NCBI GenBank assembly: GCA_900315305.1
Contig: OMYS01000007.1
Coordinates: 1-64,000 of the forward strand
Origin: an uncultured Eubacteriales bacterium
GTDB lineage: Bacteria > Bacillota > Clostridia > Lachnospirales > Lachnospiraceae
Length of the DNA: 64,000 nt
Direction: 5' to 3'
In this document: piece after piece, positions 42,592 to 51,185 of the stretch
Layout of the letters: the number at the start of each line of letters is the position of its first letter
Numbering within the stretch: position 1 is the stretch's first letter
The notes under the pieces: model-generated
Told to the model about the DNA's origin: nothing
Databases searched by the model: none
Seen by the model: only the letters and a program-made list of their open reading frames with translations
Position numbers and translations under genes: made by a program

Positions 42592-42681
42592 GTTCACACG
42601 CCTCGAGTCCGGGGTTGAATATCATGAGCGCAGAGTGTAAAATACTCTTAGCTGTTGGAATTTCTATAAGGTCGTGAGAAT

Positions 42682-42957
42682 ATGGCAAATAATTTAGGTA
42701 ACACACAATATTTCAGTGTCAAAAAAGAACCTGAGATCAGCGTAAAGGATATTCTGAAGGTTGTATATACGGCAATGGCGGAGAAGGGCTACAATCCCGT
42801 CAACCAGATTGTCGGTTATATCATGTCCGGAGATCCGACTTATATTACGAATTACAAGGGCGCACGCAGCATGATCATGAAGGCTGAGCGCGATGAGCTG
42901 GTCGAGGAGCTTCTCAAGGAATACATCAAGAATAAATCCTGGGAAGACAGGGAATGA
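42682..42957 (+). CDS. IreB family regulatory phosphoprotein (UPF0297)
   Basis: A 91-residue helical protein matching the YrzL/IreB family: NLGNTQYFSV at the start, YTAMAEKGYNPVNQIVGYIMSGDP in the centre, broken by no gap, and an acidic end. In Enterococcus the homologue is phosphorylated on N-terminal threonines by the PASTA kinase IreK and affects cephalosporin resistance. The thread NTQ (Thr8) is retained. The stop overlaps the ruvX start. No kinase gene is nearby. Confidence 0.93.
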   Translation: MANNLGNTQYFSVKKEPEISVKDILKVVYTAMAEKGYNPVNQIVGYIMSGDPTYITNYKGARSMIMKAERDELVEELLKEYIKNKSWEDRE

Positions 42958-43397
42958 AAAAGCGCGTATTAGGACTGGATTACGGGTCGAAGACTGTCGG
43001 TGTGGCGGTCAGCGACCTGCTTGGGCTGACTGCACAGGGAGTCGAGATCATCCGGCGCGAGAAGGAAAATCATCTGAGGAAGACACTCCGCAGAATTGAG
43101 GAGCTCGCGGCGGCTTATGATGTGTCGGCCATTGTGCTCGGTTATCCGCTGAATATGGACGATTCGATCGGGGACAGGGCACAGAAGACGCTTGAGTTCA
43201 AGAAAATGCTCGAAGCGCGGCTTGACGTCCCCGTTTTTCTTTCTGATGAGCGTCTGACGACGGTCGAGGCCGATGAGATTATGCGGAAGGCCGGCGTGAA
43301 GCGCGAGGATCACTGGAAGTATGTGGACAAGATCGCCGCCATGCTGATCTTGCAGGACTGGATGGATAATCATGGAGACAGTGAAATTCAAGACTGA
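42954..43397 (+). CDS. ruvX: Holliday junction resolvase-like RuvX (YqgF)
   Basis: RNase H-like nuclease of 147 residues. It begins VLGLDYGSKTVGVAVSD (catalytic Asp in the first strand), with LGYPLNMDDS and SDERLTTVEAD as further motifs. Homologues take part in 16S rRNA 5'-end maturation or junction resolution. It overlaps ireB by 4 bases (ATGA) and the DUF1292 gene by 26 bases. The ireB-ruvX-DUF1292 order is the yrzL-yrrK-yrzB cluster of Bacillus. Confidence 0.94.
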   Translation: MKKRVLGLDYGSKTVGVAVSDLLGLTAQGVEIIRREKENHLRKTLRRIEELAAAYDVSAIVLGYPLNMDDSIGDRAQKTLEFKKMLEARLDVPVFLSDERLTTVEADEIMRKAGVKREDHWKYVDKIAAMLILQDWMDNHGDSEIQD

Positions 43398-43629
43398 CGA
43401 CGGTCAGGAGCTGGAATTTTATATTGAAGAGCAGACGCGTCTGAACGGAACGAACTATCTACTCGTTGCGGACTCAGAGGAAGAAGAGGCGAATGCCTTC
43501 ATTTTAAAAGATATTTCAAAGGATACGGATGAAGAGGCGGAGTATGTCTTCGTGGAAGACGAAAATGAGCTTGACGCCCTTCTTCGCGTGTTTGAAGAAA
43601 TGATGGATGATACGGATATCCTTCTGTAA
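43372..43629 (+). CDS. DUF1292 domain protein (YrzB-like)
   Basis: An 85-residue, strongly acidic protein with the family pattern ELEFYIEEQTRLNGTNYLLV and ending in FEEMMDDTDILL. Function is not known. It overlaps the ruvX 3' end by 26 bases. It is always found in this neighbourhood in Firmicutes, so its role is likely tied to the IreB-RuvX pathway. Confidence 0.9.
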   Translation: METVKFKTDDGQELEFYIEEQTRLNGTNYLLVADSEEEEANAFILKDISKDTDEEAEYVFVEDENELDALLRVFEEMMDDTDILL

Positions 43630-43681
43630 CGGAATCGGAAGGAATTACGAATAGATTTATTTTGAGGAAAGGAGACAGTTT

Positions 43682-45355
43682 TTGAAAGCACAGAAGAATA
43701 ATGAGAAGCTGAAAATCATTCCGCTCGGAGGTCTGGAGCAGATCGGAATGAATATGACAGCGTTTGAGTACGGGGACAGTATCATTGTCGTCGACTGTGG
43801 TCTCGCGTTCCCTGAAGACGACATGCTCGGCATCGATTTCTGCATCCCGGATGTGACGTTCCTCGAGGAGAACTACAGCAAGGTCAAGGGAATGGTGATC
43901 ACGCATGGTCATGAGGACCATATCGGCGCCATTCCGTATGTGTTCCAGAAAATCAACGTCCCGATCTACTGCACAAAGCTGACGATGGCGCTGATTGACA
44001 AGAAGCTTGAGGAGCACGGCATGCTCCAGATGGTCAAGCGCAAGGTTGTGAAGTTCGGGCAGTCGATCAATCTCGGCGATTTCCGGATCGAATTCATCAA
44101 GACCAACCATAGCATTCAGGACGCCGCCGCGCTCGCGATTTATTCGCCGGCGGGCATTGTGGTCCACACGGGCGACTTCAAGATCGACTACACGCCGGTC
44201 TACGGAGATGCCATCGATCTGCAGCGCTTCGCGGAGATCGGCAAAAAGGGCGTGCTCGCGCTCATGTGCGATTCGACAAATGCAGAGCGCCCCGGATTTA
44301 CAATGTCCGAGAGAACGGTCGGCAGGGTATTTGACCGCATTTTCTCGGAGCACCAGAAGCAGAGACTGATCATCGCGACATTTGCGTCAAATGTCGACCG
44401 TGTCCAGCAGATTATCAATACGGCGAGAAAATACGGCCGGAAGGTCTGTCTCGAGGGCCGCTCCATGGTCAACGTGATCGGGACAGCCGTGGAGCTCGGC
44501 TATATTGATGACTCGGGCAATACACTGATTGAGCTCGACGAGCTGAAGAACTATCCGCGCGAGAAGACAGTCCTTGTCACGACGGGAAGCCAGGGCGAGT
44601 CGATGGCGGCTCTCTCGAGAATGGCTGCCAATATCCACAAGAAGATCAAAATTATGCCGGGCGACGTCATCATCTTCTCATCACACCCGATTCCGGGCAA
44701 CGAGAAGGCTGTATCGAACGTCATCAATGAGCTTTCGGAGATCGGTGCGGAGGTCGTGTTCGAGGATACGCACGTGTCAGGCCATGCGTGCCAGGAGGAC
44801 ATCAAGCTGATCTACGCGCTTGTCAAGCCGAAGTATGCGATTCCGGTCCACGGCGAGAGACGTCACCTGCAGGCGCAGGCGCACATCGCCGAGTCACTCG
44901 GTATCCCGAAGGAGAATATCTGGCTGCTTCACTCCGGCGATGTTCTGGAGCTTGGCAATGACAGCGCCAGAATTATCGGAAAGGTCCAGACCGGACAGAT
45001 CCTGGTTGACGGTCTCGGCGTCGGAGACGTCGGCAACATTGTCATCCGCGACCGTCAGCATCTGGCGGAGGACGGCATCGTGATCGTCGTCATGACGCTC
45101 GAGCAGCACAGCAACCGCCTTCTGGCAGGACCGGACATCGTGTCCCGCGGCTTCGTGTATGTCCGTGAGTCGGAGGACCTGATGGATGAGGCGAACCGCG
45201 TCGCGTCGGAGGCGGTGAACAAATGCCTTGACAGAAATATCACGGACTGGTCGAAGATCAAGTCCGAGGTCAAGGATGCGCTGAGTGCATTTATCTGGAG
45301 AAGAACACAGCGCAGACCGATGATTCTTCCAATTATCATGGAGGCGTCCGTATAA
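43682..45355 (+). CDS. rnj: Ribonuclease J
   Basis: Metallo-beta-lactamase/beta-CASP ribonuclease with 5'-exonuclease and endonuclease activity, central to mRNA turnover. The metal motif is THGHEDHIGAIPYV. Further metal ligands are in VHTGDFKIDY and SAHP-type region SSHPIPGNE; GHACQEDIK and VHGERRHL are beta-CASP motifs. 557 residues. The start is TTG at 43682, after GAAAGGAGACAG. It sits between the DUF1292 gene and a YlbF-family gene, which is notable because YlbF belongs to the Y-complex that acts on RNase Y-dependent processing. Confidence 0.95.
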   Translation: MKAQKNNEKLKIIPLGGLEQIGMNMTAFEYGDSIIVVDCGLAFPEDDMLGIDFCIPDVTFLEENYSKVKGMVITHGHEDHIGAIPYVFQKINVPIYCTKLTMALIDKKLEEHGMLQMVKRKVVKFGQSINLGDFRIEFIKTNHSIQDAAALAIYSPAGIVVHTGDFKIDYTPVYGDAIDLQRFAEIGKKGVLALMCDSTNAERPGFTMSERTVGRVFDRIFSEHQKQRLIIATFASNVDRVQQIINTARKYGRKVCLEGRSMVNVIGTAVELGYIDDSGNTLIELDELKNYPREKTVLVTTGSQGESMAALSRMAANIHKKIKIMPGDVIIFSSHPIPGNEKAVSNVINELSEIGAEVVFEDTHVSGHACQEDIKLIYALVKPKYAIPVHGERRHLQAQAHIAESLGIPKENIWLLHSGDVLELGNDSARIIGKVQTGQILVDGLGVGDVGNIVIRDRQHLAEDGIVIVVMTLEQHSNRLLAGPDIVSRGFVYVRESEDLMDEANRVASEAVNKCLDRNITDWSKIKSEVKDALSAFIWRRTQRRPMILPIIMEASV

Positions 45356-45708
45356 TGGAGGATGATGAACTGCGCAGAATAGACGAGGCGCGTGACAATC
45401 TGATCAACACGATCAAGTCCGCGCCGGTCTACACAAAATATAACGAAAGCATCAAGGCCCTGGACAAGTACCCGGGTGTCTTCAATCAGATCATGAATCT
45501 CCGGACGGAGACGATCCATCTGTATCATGATCAGGAGGGCGAGGATCTGATCGAGGCGTCGGAGCGGCTCGCCCAGAAATACGAGGAGCTTCAGAAGTTT
45601 CCGGAGGTCAACGCGTTCCTCGAGGCGGAGGAAGACCTTGTCGGTGAGCTGAAGCGGCTGATGCGCTATGTCGCAAGCAGCATGGAGCTTCACGTGCCGA
45701 ATCTGTGA
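45355..45708 (+). CDS. YlbF/YmcA family protein
   Basis: A 117-residue helical protein. The pattern of short helices with FNQIMNLRTETIHLYHDQEG fits the Com_YlbF family. In Bacillus, YlbF with YmcA and YaaT forms a complex needed for RNA maturation and development. The start overlaps the rnj stop by one base (TAATG), so the two are translationally coupled. That supports a shared RNA-processing role. Confidence 0.85.
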   Translation: MEDDELRRIDEARDNLINTIKSAPVYTKYNESIKALDKYPGVFNQIMNLRTETIHLYHDQEGEDLIEASERLAQKYEELQKFPEVNAFLEAEEDLVGELKRLMRYVASSMELHVPNL

Positions 45709-45798
45709 GCGGACGGGTATGTCCGGTCCGCGGAGCACATTCTGCATGAAGCCGGAAATATAATGCCTTTATGACAGGCGGAAAGGCGGCAGACTGCC

Positions 45799-46203
45799 TT
45801 GAAGAAAAATGAAAACAGAGAAGATGCCGCCATATTCGGTGCGAGGACGACGCTCAGGCTTCTCTTCTATGTCCTGGTCGCTGTGGTGCTCATTTTTCTC
45901 GGGAGGACCGCTTATACTTACGGATATTCCGTTTTTAATGAGCAGGCGATGGAGTCGTCGCCTGGCACCGATGTTGAGGTGACGATTCCGGACGGGGCAT
46001 CGGCCAGACAGGTTGGAAAGATCCTGAAGAAGAACGGACTGATCAGGGATGTCGGCGTGTTCGTTATGCAGGAGCGCCTGTCCGCGTATCACGGCAAGCT
46101 GCTGGGAGGAACGTACACACTTAACACATCCGAGACGGCCGATGAGATGCTGGCCATTCTGGCCGGCGACACGGACTCGGATTCGGAGGATTCGGATGGC
46201 TGA
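45799..46203 (+). CDS. Short MltG/YceG-like membrane protein without the catalytic domain
   Basis: A 134-residue protein. A cytoplasmic N-terminus is followed by a membrane helix (LRLLFYVLVAVVLIFLG) and a LysM-like module (VTIPDGASARQVGKILKKNG; GGTYTLNTSETADEMLAIL). These match the first third of MltG, the endolytic transglycosylase. The catalytic domain and its glutamate are missing and the protein ends in an acidic tail. The TTG start has GGCGG upstream. It holds the position of yrrL in the Bacillus cluster, so this is a shortened form. The next gene overlaps its end. Confidence 0.82.
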   Translation: MKKNENREDAAIFGARTTLRLLFYVLVAVVLIFLGRTAYTYGYSVFNEQAMESSPGTDVEVTIPDGASARQVGKILKKNGLIRDVGVFVMQERLSAYHGKLLGGTYTLNTSETADEMLAILAGDTDSDSEDSDG

Positions 46204-46963
46204 CAGACAGAGACTGAATGTATTTCTCGACTCTCTGTACAGAGGCAATTCCGCATTGCTTGAAAACATGGAGAAGGAGGCGCACCGCGCGGACGTTCCC
46301 GTGATCCGAAAGGGAACACAGAGCGTGATGCGTATGCTTCTTGCCTTGAAACAGCCGGTGGAGGTCCTGGAAATCGGAACCGCCGTCGGCTTTTCTGCTG
46401 TATTCATTTTGCAGAATTCCAATGCACATGTGACGACAATCGAGAATTATGCGCCGCGGATCGCGGCGGCGAGGGAAAATTTCCGTCGGGCCGGAGTGGA
46501 GGAACGCGTTACGTTTTTAACGGGAGACGCGCAGGACATCCTGCCGTACCTTGCGGGCAGCTATGACTTCATTTTCATGGATGCGGCGAAGGGACAGTAC
46601 AGCGCGTTCCTGCCGCAGGTCATGCGGCTGCTTATGCCCGGGGGCGTTCTTGTGACGGACAATGTCCTGCAGGAGGGCGAAATCCTGGAGTCGCACTACG
46701 CGGTCGAGCGGAGAAACAGAACGATTTACAAGCGGATGCGGGAGTATCTCCGCGAGATCACGGAGGACCCGCGCCTTGTGACGGCCGTCATCGAGACAGG
46801 GGACGGCATGGCAATCAGCGTGAAGGTCGGGAAAGACGGTGGGGGAACGACATCGACGGAAGCGGCCGTGACCGACGGCATGGCAATCAGCGTGAAGGTC
46901 GGAAAGGACCATGGCGCAGGGTCTGACACGGCTGACAGTGTTATCAAGAAGGAGAGTATATGA
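46196..46963 (+). CDS. SAM-dependent O-methyltransferase (YrrM-like) with duplicated C-terminal segment
   Basis: A class I methyltransferase of the catechol/caffeoyl-CoA type. The SAM loop is VLEIGTAVGFSAVFI and the metal-type motif is FIFMDAAKGQY. In Bacillus the homologue TrmR methylates 5-hydroxyuridine in tRNA, and the U32 peptidase genes next to it (TrhP) make that base, so this is the likely role. ATG 46196 with GGAGGA upstream overlaps the previous gene by 8 bases. The end is odd: DGMAISVKVGKD occurs twice, 24 residues apart, giving an extended tail. Confidence 0.9.
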   Translation: MADRQRLNVFLDSLYRGNSALLENMEKEAHRADVPVIRKGTQSVMRMLLALKQPVEVLEIGTAVGFSAVFILQNSNAHVTTIENYAPRIAAARENFRRAGVEERVTFLTGDAQDILPYLAGSYDFIFMDAAKGQYSAFLPQVMRLLMPGGVLVTDNVLQEGEILESHYAVERRNRTIYKRMREYLREITEDPRLVTAVIETGDGMAISVKVGKDGGGTTSTEAAVTDGMAISVKVGKDHGAGSDTADSVIKKESI

Positions 46964-48186
46964 GACATCCGGAGCTTCTGCTGCCGGCGGGCAGTCTGCC
47001 GGTACTGAAAATTGCGGTGCTGTATGGCGCCGATGCGGTATATATTGGCGGTGAGGTCATGTCGCTTCGCGCGAAGGCGAAGAACTTCACGCCGGAGGAA
47101 ATGCGGGAGGGCATTGCATTTGCCCATGCGCATGGCGTCAAGGTCTACGTCACGGCGAATATCTTCGCTCACAACGCTGATCTCGGCGAGGCGGAGGAAT
47201 ATTTCCGGGAAATGAAGGACATGCGGCCCGACGCGCTTCTCGTCGCGGATCCTGGCATGTTCGCCATTGCGCGGCGCATCTGCCCGGAGATTGACCTGCA
47301 CATCAGCACGCAGGCCAACACGACGAATTATGAGAGCTGTCTGTTCTGGCATTCTCTCGGCGCAAAGCGGATCGTGACGGCGCGCGAGCTGTCATTCGCG
47401 GAGATCCGCGGGCTCAGGGAGCACATCCCGGACGATCTCGAGATCGAGAGCTTCGTGCACGGAGCGATGTGCATTTCCTACTCGGGGAGGTGCCTCCTCA
47501 GCAACTACATGACAGGGCGGGACGCAAACCGCGGGGCGTGCACGCATCCGTGCCGCTGGAAATACGCGGTCGTTGAGGAGACGAGGCCGGGTGAGTATAT
47601 GCCGATCGAGGAAAATGAGCGCGGCACGTACATTTTCAATTCGAGGGACCTCTGCCTCATCGATCATCTTCCTGATCTCTACGATGCGGGCATCGACAGC
47701 TTCAAGATCGAGGGGCGCATGAAGACCGCTCTCTACGTCGCGACCTGTGCGCGCACCTACCGCGAGGCGATGAACGACTACGAGAAGGACCCGGCGCTCT
47801 ATGCATCGAAGCTCGATCACTACCGCGAGGCGATCTCCGACTGCACATACCGCCGCTTCACGACGGGATTCTTCTACGGGCGGCCGACAGCGGATGACCA
47901 GATCTATGGCAGCAACACCTATGTGAAAAATGAGACCTTCCTCGGGATCGCGGAGGGGACAGACGCGGATGGCCGCGTGTTGCTCCACCAGAAGAACAAG
48001 TTCTCGGTCGGCGAGCATATCACGGTTATGACACCGGAGAGAGACGTGCCGGCAACGGTTCTCGGAATCAGCGACGCGGACGGAAATCCGATGGAGTCGG
48101 CCCCGCACCCGCTGCAGGAGCTCCACGTGACGCTCGATCAGCCGGTGCAGGCCTATGACATTCTGAAGAGACGCGAGGAGGCGTGA
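46960..48186 (+). CDS. U32 family peptidase / tRNA hydroxylation protein (YrrO/TrhP-like)
   Basis: A 408-residue U32 protein. It begins ELLLPAGSLPVLKIAVLYGADAVY in the usual TIM-barrel pattern. The signature with cysteines is ESFVHGAMCISYSGRCLLSN, then ANRGACTHPCRW; four cysteines could hold an Fe-S cluster. Homologues hydroxylate U34 of tRNA (5-hydroxyuridine). It overlaps the methyltransferase gene by 4 bases, which matches the pairing with TrmR. Often two U32 genes are present (yrrN, yrrO); here only one. Confidence 0.9.
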   Translation: MRHPELLLPAGSLPVLKIAVLYGADAVYIGGEVMSLRAKAKNFTPEEMREGIAFAHAHGVKVYVTANIFAHNADLGEAEEYFREMKDMRPDALLVADPGMFAIARRICPEIDLHISTQANTTNYESCLFWHSLGAKRIVTARELSFAEIRGLREHIPDDLEIESFVHGAMCISYSGRCLLSNYMTGRDANRGACTHPCRWKYAVVEETRPGEYMPIEENERGTYIFNSRDLCLIDHLPDLYDAGIDSFKIEGRMKTALYVATCARTYREAMNDYEKDPALYASKLDHYREAISDCTYRRFTTGFFYGRPTADDQIYGSNTYVKNETFLGIAEGTDADGRVLLHQKNKFSVGEHITVMTPERDVPATVLGISDADGNPMESAPHPLQELHVTLDQPVQAYDILKRREEA

Positions 48187-48342
48187 GGGATATACCTCTG
48201 TCGCGTCCGACAATTTGCCGTAGACTGGAAGCGGCACGAGGAGGCGTAAGAGGAAACACGCCACGTCTCCCACATCTGGTGCCAGCCGGCTGATGCCCGC
48301 TGTGAGGAGGCGTGTTTCTTCTCACTCACGTCGATCTCCCCC

Positions 48343-49287
48343 TCAGCACGACCGCGTGAAGCGGTCCTTGCCGACCTCGTCGACATATCCGCAGAGCACA
48401 AGCTCCATGACAGCCGCGGACAGAGCCTCCGCCGGAAGACCTGCCTCGCGGCCGAGGCTCTCCGTGTCCGCGGACCCTCCGGCAGGAATCAGCCGAAAGA
48501 CGCGCTTCGCGGCGGCACTCAGTGACGGATCATCCGTCACTTTTTTTATGCTCTTCCGGCGGACCGCCTCGGTCCAGCTGCCTGATTCCGCGAGAGGCAC
48601 CGAGCAGCGGAGCGTGTCCAGCCGGTCGAGAATTGCCTGCGGGTCGCAGGCGATCGAGGCGCCCTGCGCGATCAGCTGGTTGCAGCCGTCCGACAGCGCG
48701 TCGCCGACTCGCCCCGGGACTGCAAATACGTCCCGCCCCTGCTCGAGCGCGAAATCGGCCGTGATGAGAGATCCCGAGCGCTGCCGCGCCTCGACGACGA
48801 GGACGATGTCGGCGAGCCCGCTGATGATGCGGTTTCTCGCCGGAAAATGGTACGACCGGGAGGGCGTGCCCGGCGGCTGCTCGGACAGAATCCCGCCCGT
48901 CCTCCGAAGCTCCCGGTAGAGACCGAGATTGGTCGCCGGGTAGCAGATGTCGACGCCTCCTCCGAGCACAGCAAATGAAGTGCCCCCTGCGTCGACCGCG
49001 CTCTGCTGCGCGTAGCCGTCGATGCCGAGCGCCATCCCGCTGATGATCTGGACCCCGCGGAGCGCAAGAGCCGCCGCAAATTCCGCGGCCACCCGGTGCC
49101 CATACGGGGAGCACATCCTCGCGCCGACAATGGCAACCGTCGGTATGGAATCGGACGGAAGCAGGCCGAGTACATAGAGTGTCTCCGGCATGCTGCGAAG
49201 CTCACTTAGGCGCGCCGGGTATTCCGGGGAGCCGCGGCGGATGGTCCGGATTTCATGCTCCCCGATATCAAGAATTTTCTGTTCCAT
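48343..49287 (-). CDS. dprA: DNA-processing protein DprA
   Basis: Loader of RecA on incoming single-stranded DNA. The Rossmann-like core contains VAIVGARMCSPYG, SGMALGIDGYAQ, LGGGVDICYPATN and FPARNRIISGLAD, all typical. A winged-helix end (AAKRVFRLIPAGGSADTESL) completes the 314 residues. The start follows GGAGGAGCTT. It is the second gene after comM on the minus strand. Together with comM, this suggests at least cryptic natural transformation. The 157 bases after its stop include three copies of GAGGAGGCGT and a hairpin with AAACACGCC / GGCGTGTTT. Confidence 0.94.
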   Translation of the reverse strand: MEQKILDIGEHEIRTIRRGSPEYPARLSELRSMPETLYVLGLLPSDSIPTVAIVGARMCSPYGHRVAAEFAAALALRGVQIISGMALGIDGYAQQSAVDAGGTSFAVLGGGVDICYPATNLGLYRELRRTGGILSEQPPGTPSRSYHFPARNRIISGLADIVLVVEARQRSGSLITADFALEQGRDVFAVPGRVGDALSDGCNQLIAQGASIACDPQAILDRLDTLRCSVPLAESGSWTEAVRRKSIKKVTDDPSLSAAAKRVFRLIPAGGSADTESLGREAGLPAEALSAAVMELVLCGYVDEVGKDRFTRSC

Positions 49288-49374
49288 AAGCTCCTCCGGC
49301 AGGATCCCGGTGCGTTCCGGGCCCTGCTCTTAAGGTGAGACGGCTTAGTGTCCCCATGATTTTTTTGTCTGGCG

Positions 49375-50904
49375 TCAGAGCCTCCAGTACTTGCCGTCGA
49401 TCGTGCGATAGTGGACGGCCTCCATGACATGAGTCTTCCCGATAAGCTCCGCCCCGTCGAGATCAGCGATGGTCCTCGCGACGCGGATGATGCGGTGATA
49501 GGCGCGCGCTGAGAGATGCAGTCGCTCGAAGGCGCGCCGGAGCGTCTCATCGGCCTCTGCATCCGTTTGGCAGAACAAAGAGATCTTTGAGGCGGGAATT
49601 TCCGAATTAAAATGAATTTCGCTTCCATGAAAGCGTTTCTCCTGGAGGCGCCTGACCTCCTCGACCTGCTCGCGGATCGACGCGGACGTCTGCCTCTTCT
49701 CGCCATTCTCCGTCAGGTCCGCGTAGGCGACGGGCGGGCACTCGGCGCAGATGTCGATCCGGTCGAGCAGAGGCCGGGAGATCCTGTTCTTGTACCGCTC
49801 GATGTCCCTCGCCTGGCAGGAGCAGCGGTTCATGTCCGGATAGTAGCCGCACGGGCAGGGATTCATCGCAGCGAGAAGCAGAAAATTGGCCGGGAAGCGG
49901 TAGCTTCCGCTCGTCCGTGAAATGACGATCTCCCTGTCCTCGAGCGGCTGGCGCAGGATCTCCAGGGACTGCCGGGAAAATTCAGGCATCTCATCGAGAA
50001 AGAGGACGCCGCGGTGGGCAAGCGTGATTTCACCCGGAGAGGGAATCCGTCCGCCGCCCGCGAGCGCGGAGGCGGAGACCGTGTGGTGGGGGTGCCGGAA
50101 CGGACGCGTGCCGATGACGGGAGAATCCTTGGGGAGAAGGCCGGCGATACTGTAAATTTTCGTGATCTCAAAGCTCTCCTCCGGCGTGAGGGAGGGAAGA
50201 ATTGTCGGAATTCTCTCCGCGAGCATCGTCTTTCCGGATCCGGGAGGCCCGATCAGAAGCAGATTGTGGAAGCCGGAGACCGCGATGACGGCGGCCCGCT
50301 TGACGGCCTCCTGTCCGCGGATGTCCGCGAAGTCGCAGCCGTAGTGGTTGAGCACGGGAGCTTCCGGCTCCTCGGTGAGAGAGACAGGAGTCTCACCCGT
50401 CTTCAGAAAATGAACGGCCTCGTGAAGGGTGCGGACGCCGACGACGCGGAGACCGCCGGCGGCAGCGGCCTCGCGGGCGTTGCCGGCCGGGACCATGAGG
50501 AGGCGGGTGCCGCTCTCCAGCGCCTTCGCGGCGATCGGCAGCACGCCGGTGACGGCGTTGATGTCGCCGTTCAGGGAGAGCTCGCCGACAGCCATGATGC
50601 CCCCTAGTGAATCAGGCGGAAGAATCCCGTCGGCGGCGAGAATCGTGAGAGCGATCGGAAGATCAAAGCGCGAGCCGCTCTTTAAAATATCAGCGGGGGA
50701 CATATTGACGGTGATGTGCTTCGGCGGAAGTGCGAAGCCTGCGTTGCGAAATGATGTGCGGACTCTGTCCTCAGCCTCGCGGACCTGCGAGGTCAGATAA
50801 CCGACCATGGTGAACTGAGGGAGACCGTCACTGACATCGGCCTCGACCCGGACAGGCACGACGTCCATGCCGATGAGCGCGGCAGATAAAATCCGGTTGT
50901 ACAT
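49375..50904 (-). CDS. comM: YifB/ComM family Mg-chelatase-like AAA+ ATPase
   Basis: A 509-residue AAA+ helicase of the ComM type. ComM promotes branch migration during natural transformation. The N-terminal Lon-like domain begins MYNRILSAALIGMDVVPVRVE. Walker A is GPPGSGKTMLAERI and Walker B is LFLDEMPEF. A C-terminal zinc-like CPCGYYPD and the Mg-chelatase C domain follow. The start at 50904 follows AAGGAGCACTCT. It is divergent from topA; dprA follows after about 90 bases. Confidence 0.93.
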   Translation of the reverse strand: MYNRILSAALIGMDVVPVRVEADVSDGLPQFTMVGYLTSQVREAEDRVRTSFRNAGFALPPKHITVNMSPADILKSGSRFDLPIALTILAADGILPPDSLGGIMAVGELSLNGDINAVTGVLPIAAKALESGTRLLMVPAGNAREAAAAGGLRVVGVRTLHEAVHFLKTGETPVSLTEEPEAPVLNHYGCDFADIRGQEAVKRAAVIAVSGFHNLLLIGPPGSGKTMLAERIPTILPSLTPEESFEITKIYSIAGLLPKDSPVIGTRPFRHPHHTVSASALAGGGRIPSPGEITLAHRGVLFLDEMPEFSRQSLEILRQPLEDREIVISRTSGSYRFPANFLLLAAMNPCPCGYYPDMNRCSCQARDIERYKNRISRPLLDRIDICAECPPVAYADLTENGEKRQTSASIREQVEEVRRLQEKRFHGSEIHFNSEIPASKISLFCQTDAEADETLRRAFERLHLSARAYHRIIRVARTIADLDGAELIGKTHVMEAVHYRTIDGKYWRL

Positions 50905-51090
50905 AGAGTGCTCCTTCTCTTTTCGGAAAGGACCACTGCGGACAACGGGTACAGAACTGACAGAATTGTTTCTATGCGTGTATTATACGACAGACCGCTG
51001 TGGATTTGAAAGAGCTTTTGAGACCTGTCGGCCACGGAATTTTACCACAACGTTCATGACCTTTTCGCGCCCGTTCAGCCGATATCAGGC

Positions 51091-51119
51091 TTGAAAGAAA
51101 AAAATGTTTGCTGTATAGT
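51091..51119 (+). promoter_or_regulatory. topA promoter
   Basis: TTGAAA (51091-51096), 17 bases, TATAGT (51114-51119). The upstream region back to 50905 is the divergent comM leader, with an ATTATA that could be the comM -10 on the minus strand. Confidence 0.65.
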
Positions 51120-51185
51120 TTGTAATTACTGAAAACAGGCCCGCTTCCACAGCGGAAAAACGGACCGGCAGTCATGGAGGACTGG

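Noticed and set aside
46049..46195. N-terminal extension of the methyltransferase frame
   Set aside because: The extension overlaps the MltG-like gene in another frame and is rich in Arg, Pro and Cys; ATG 46196 has its own ribosome binding site.
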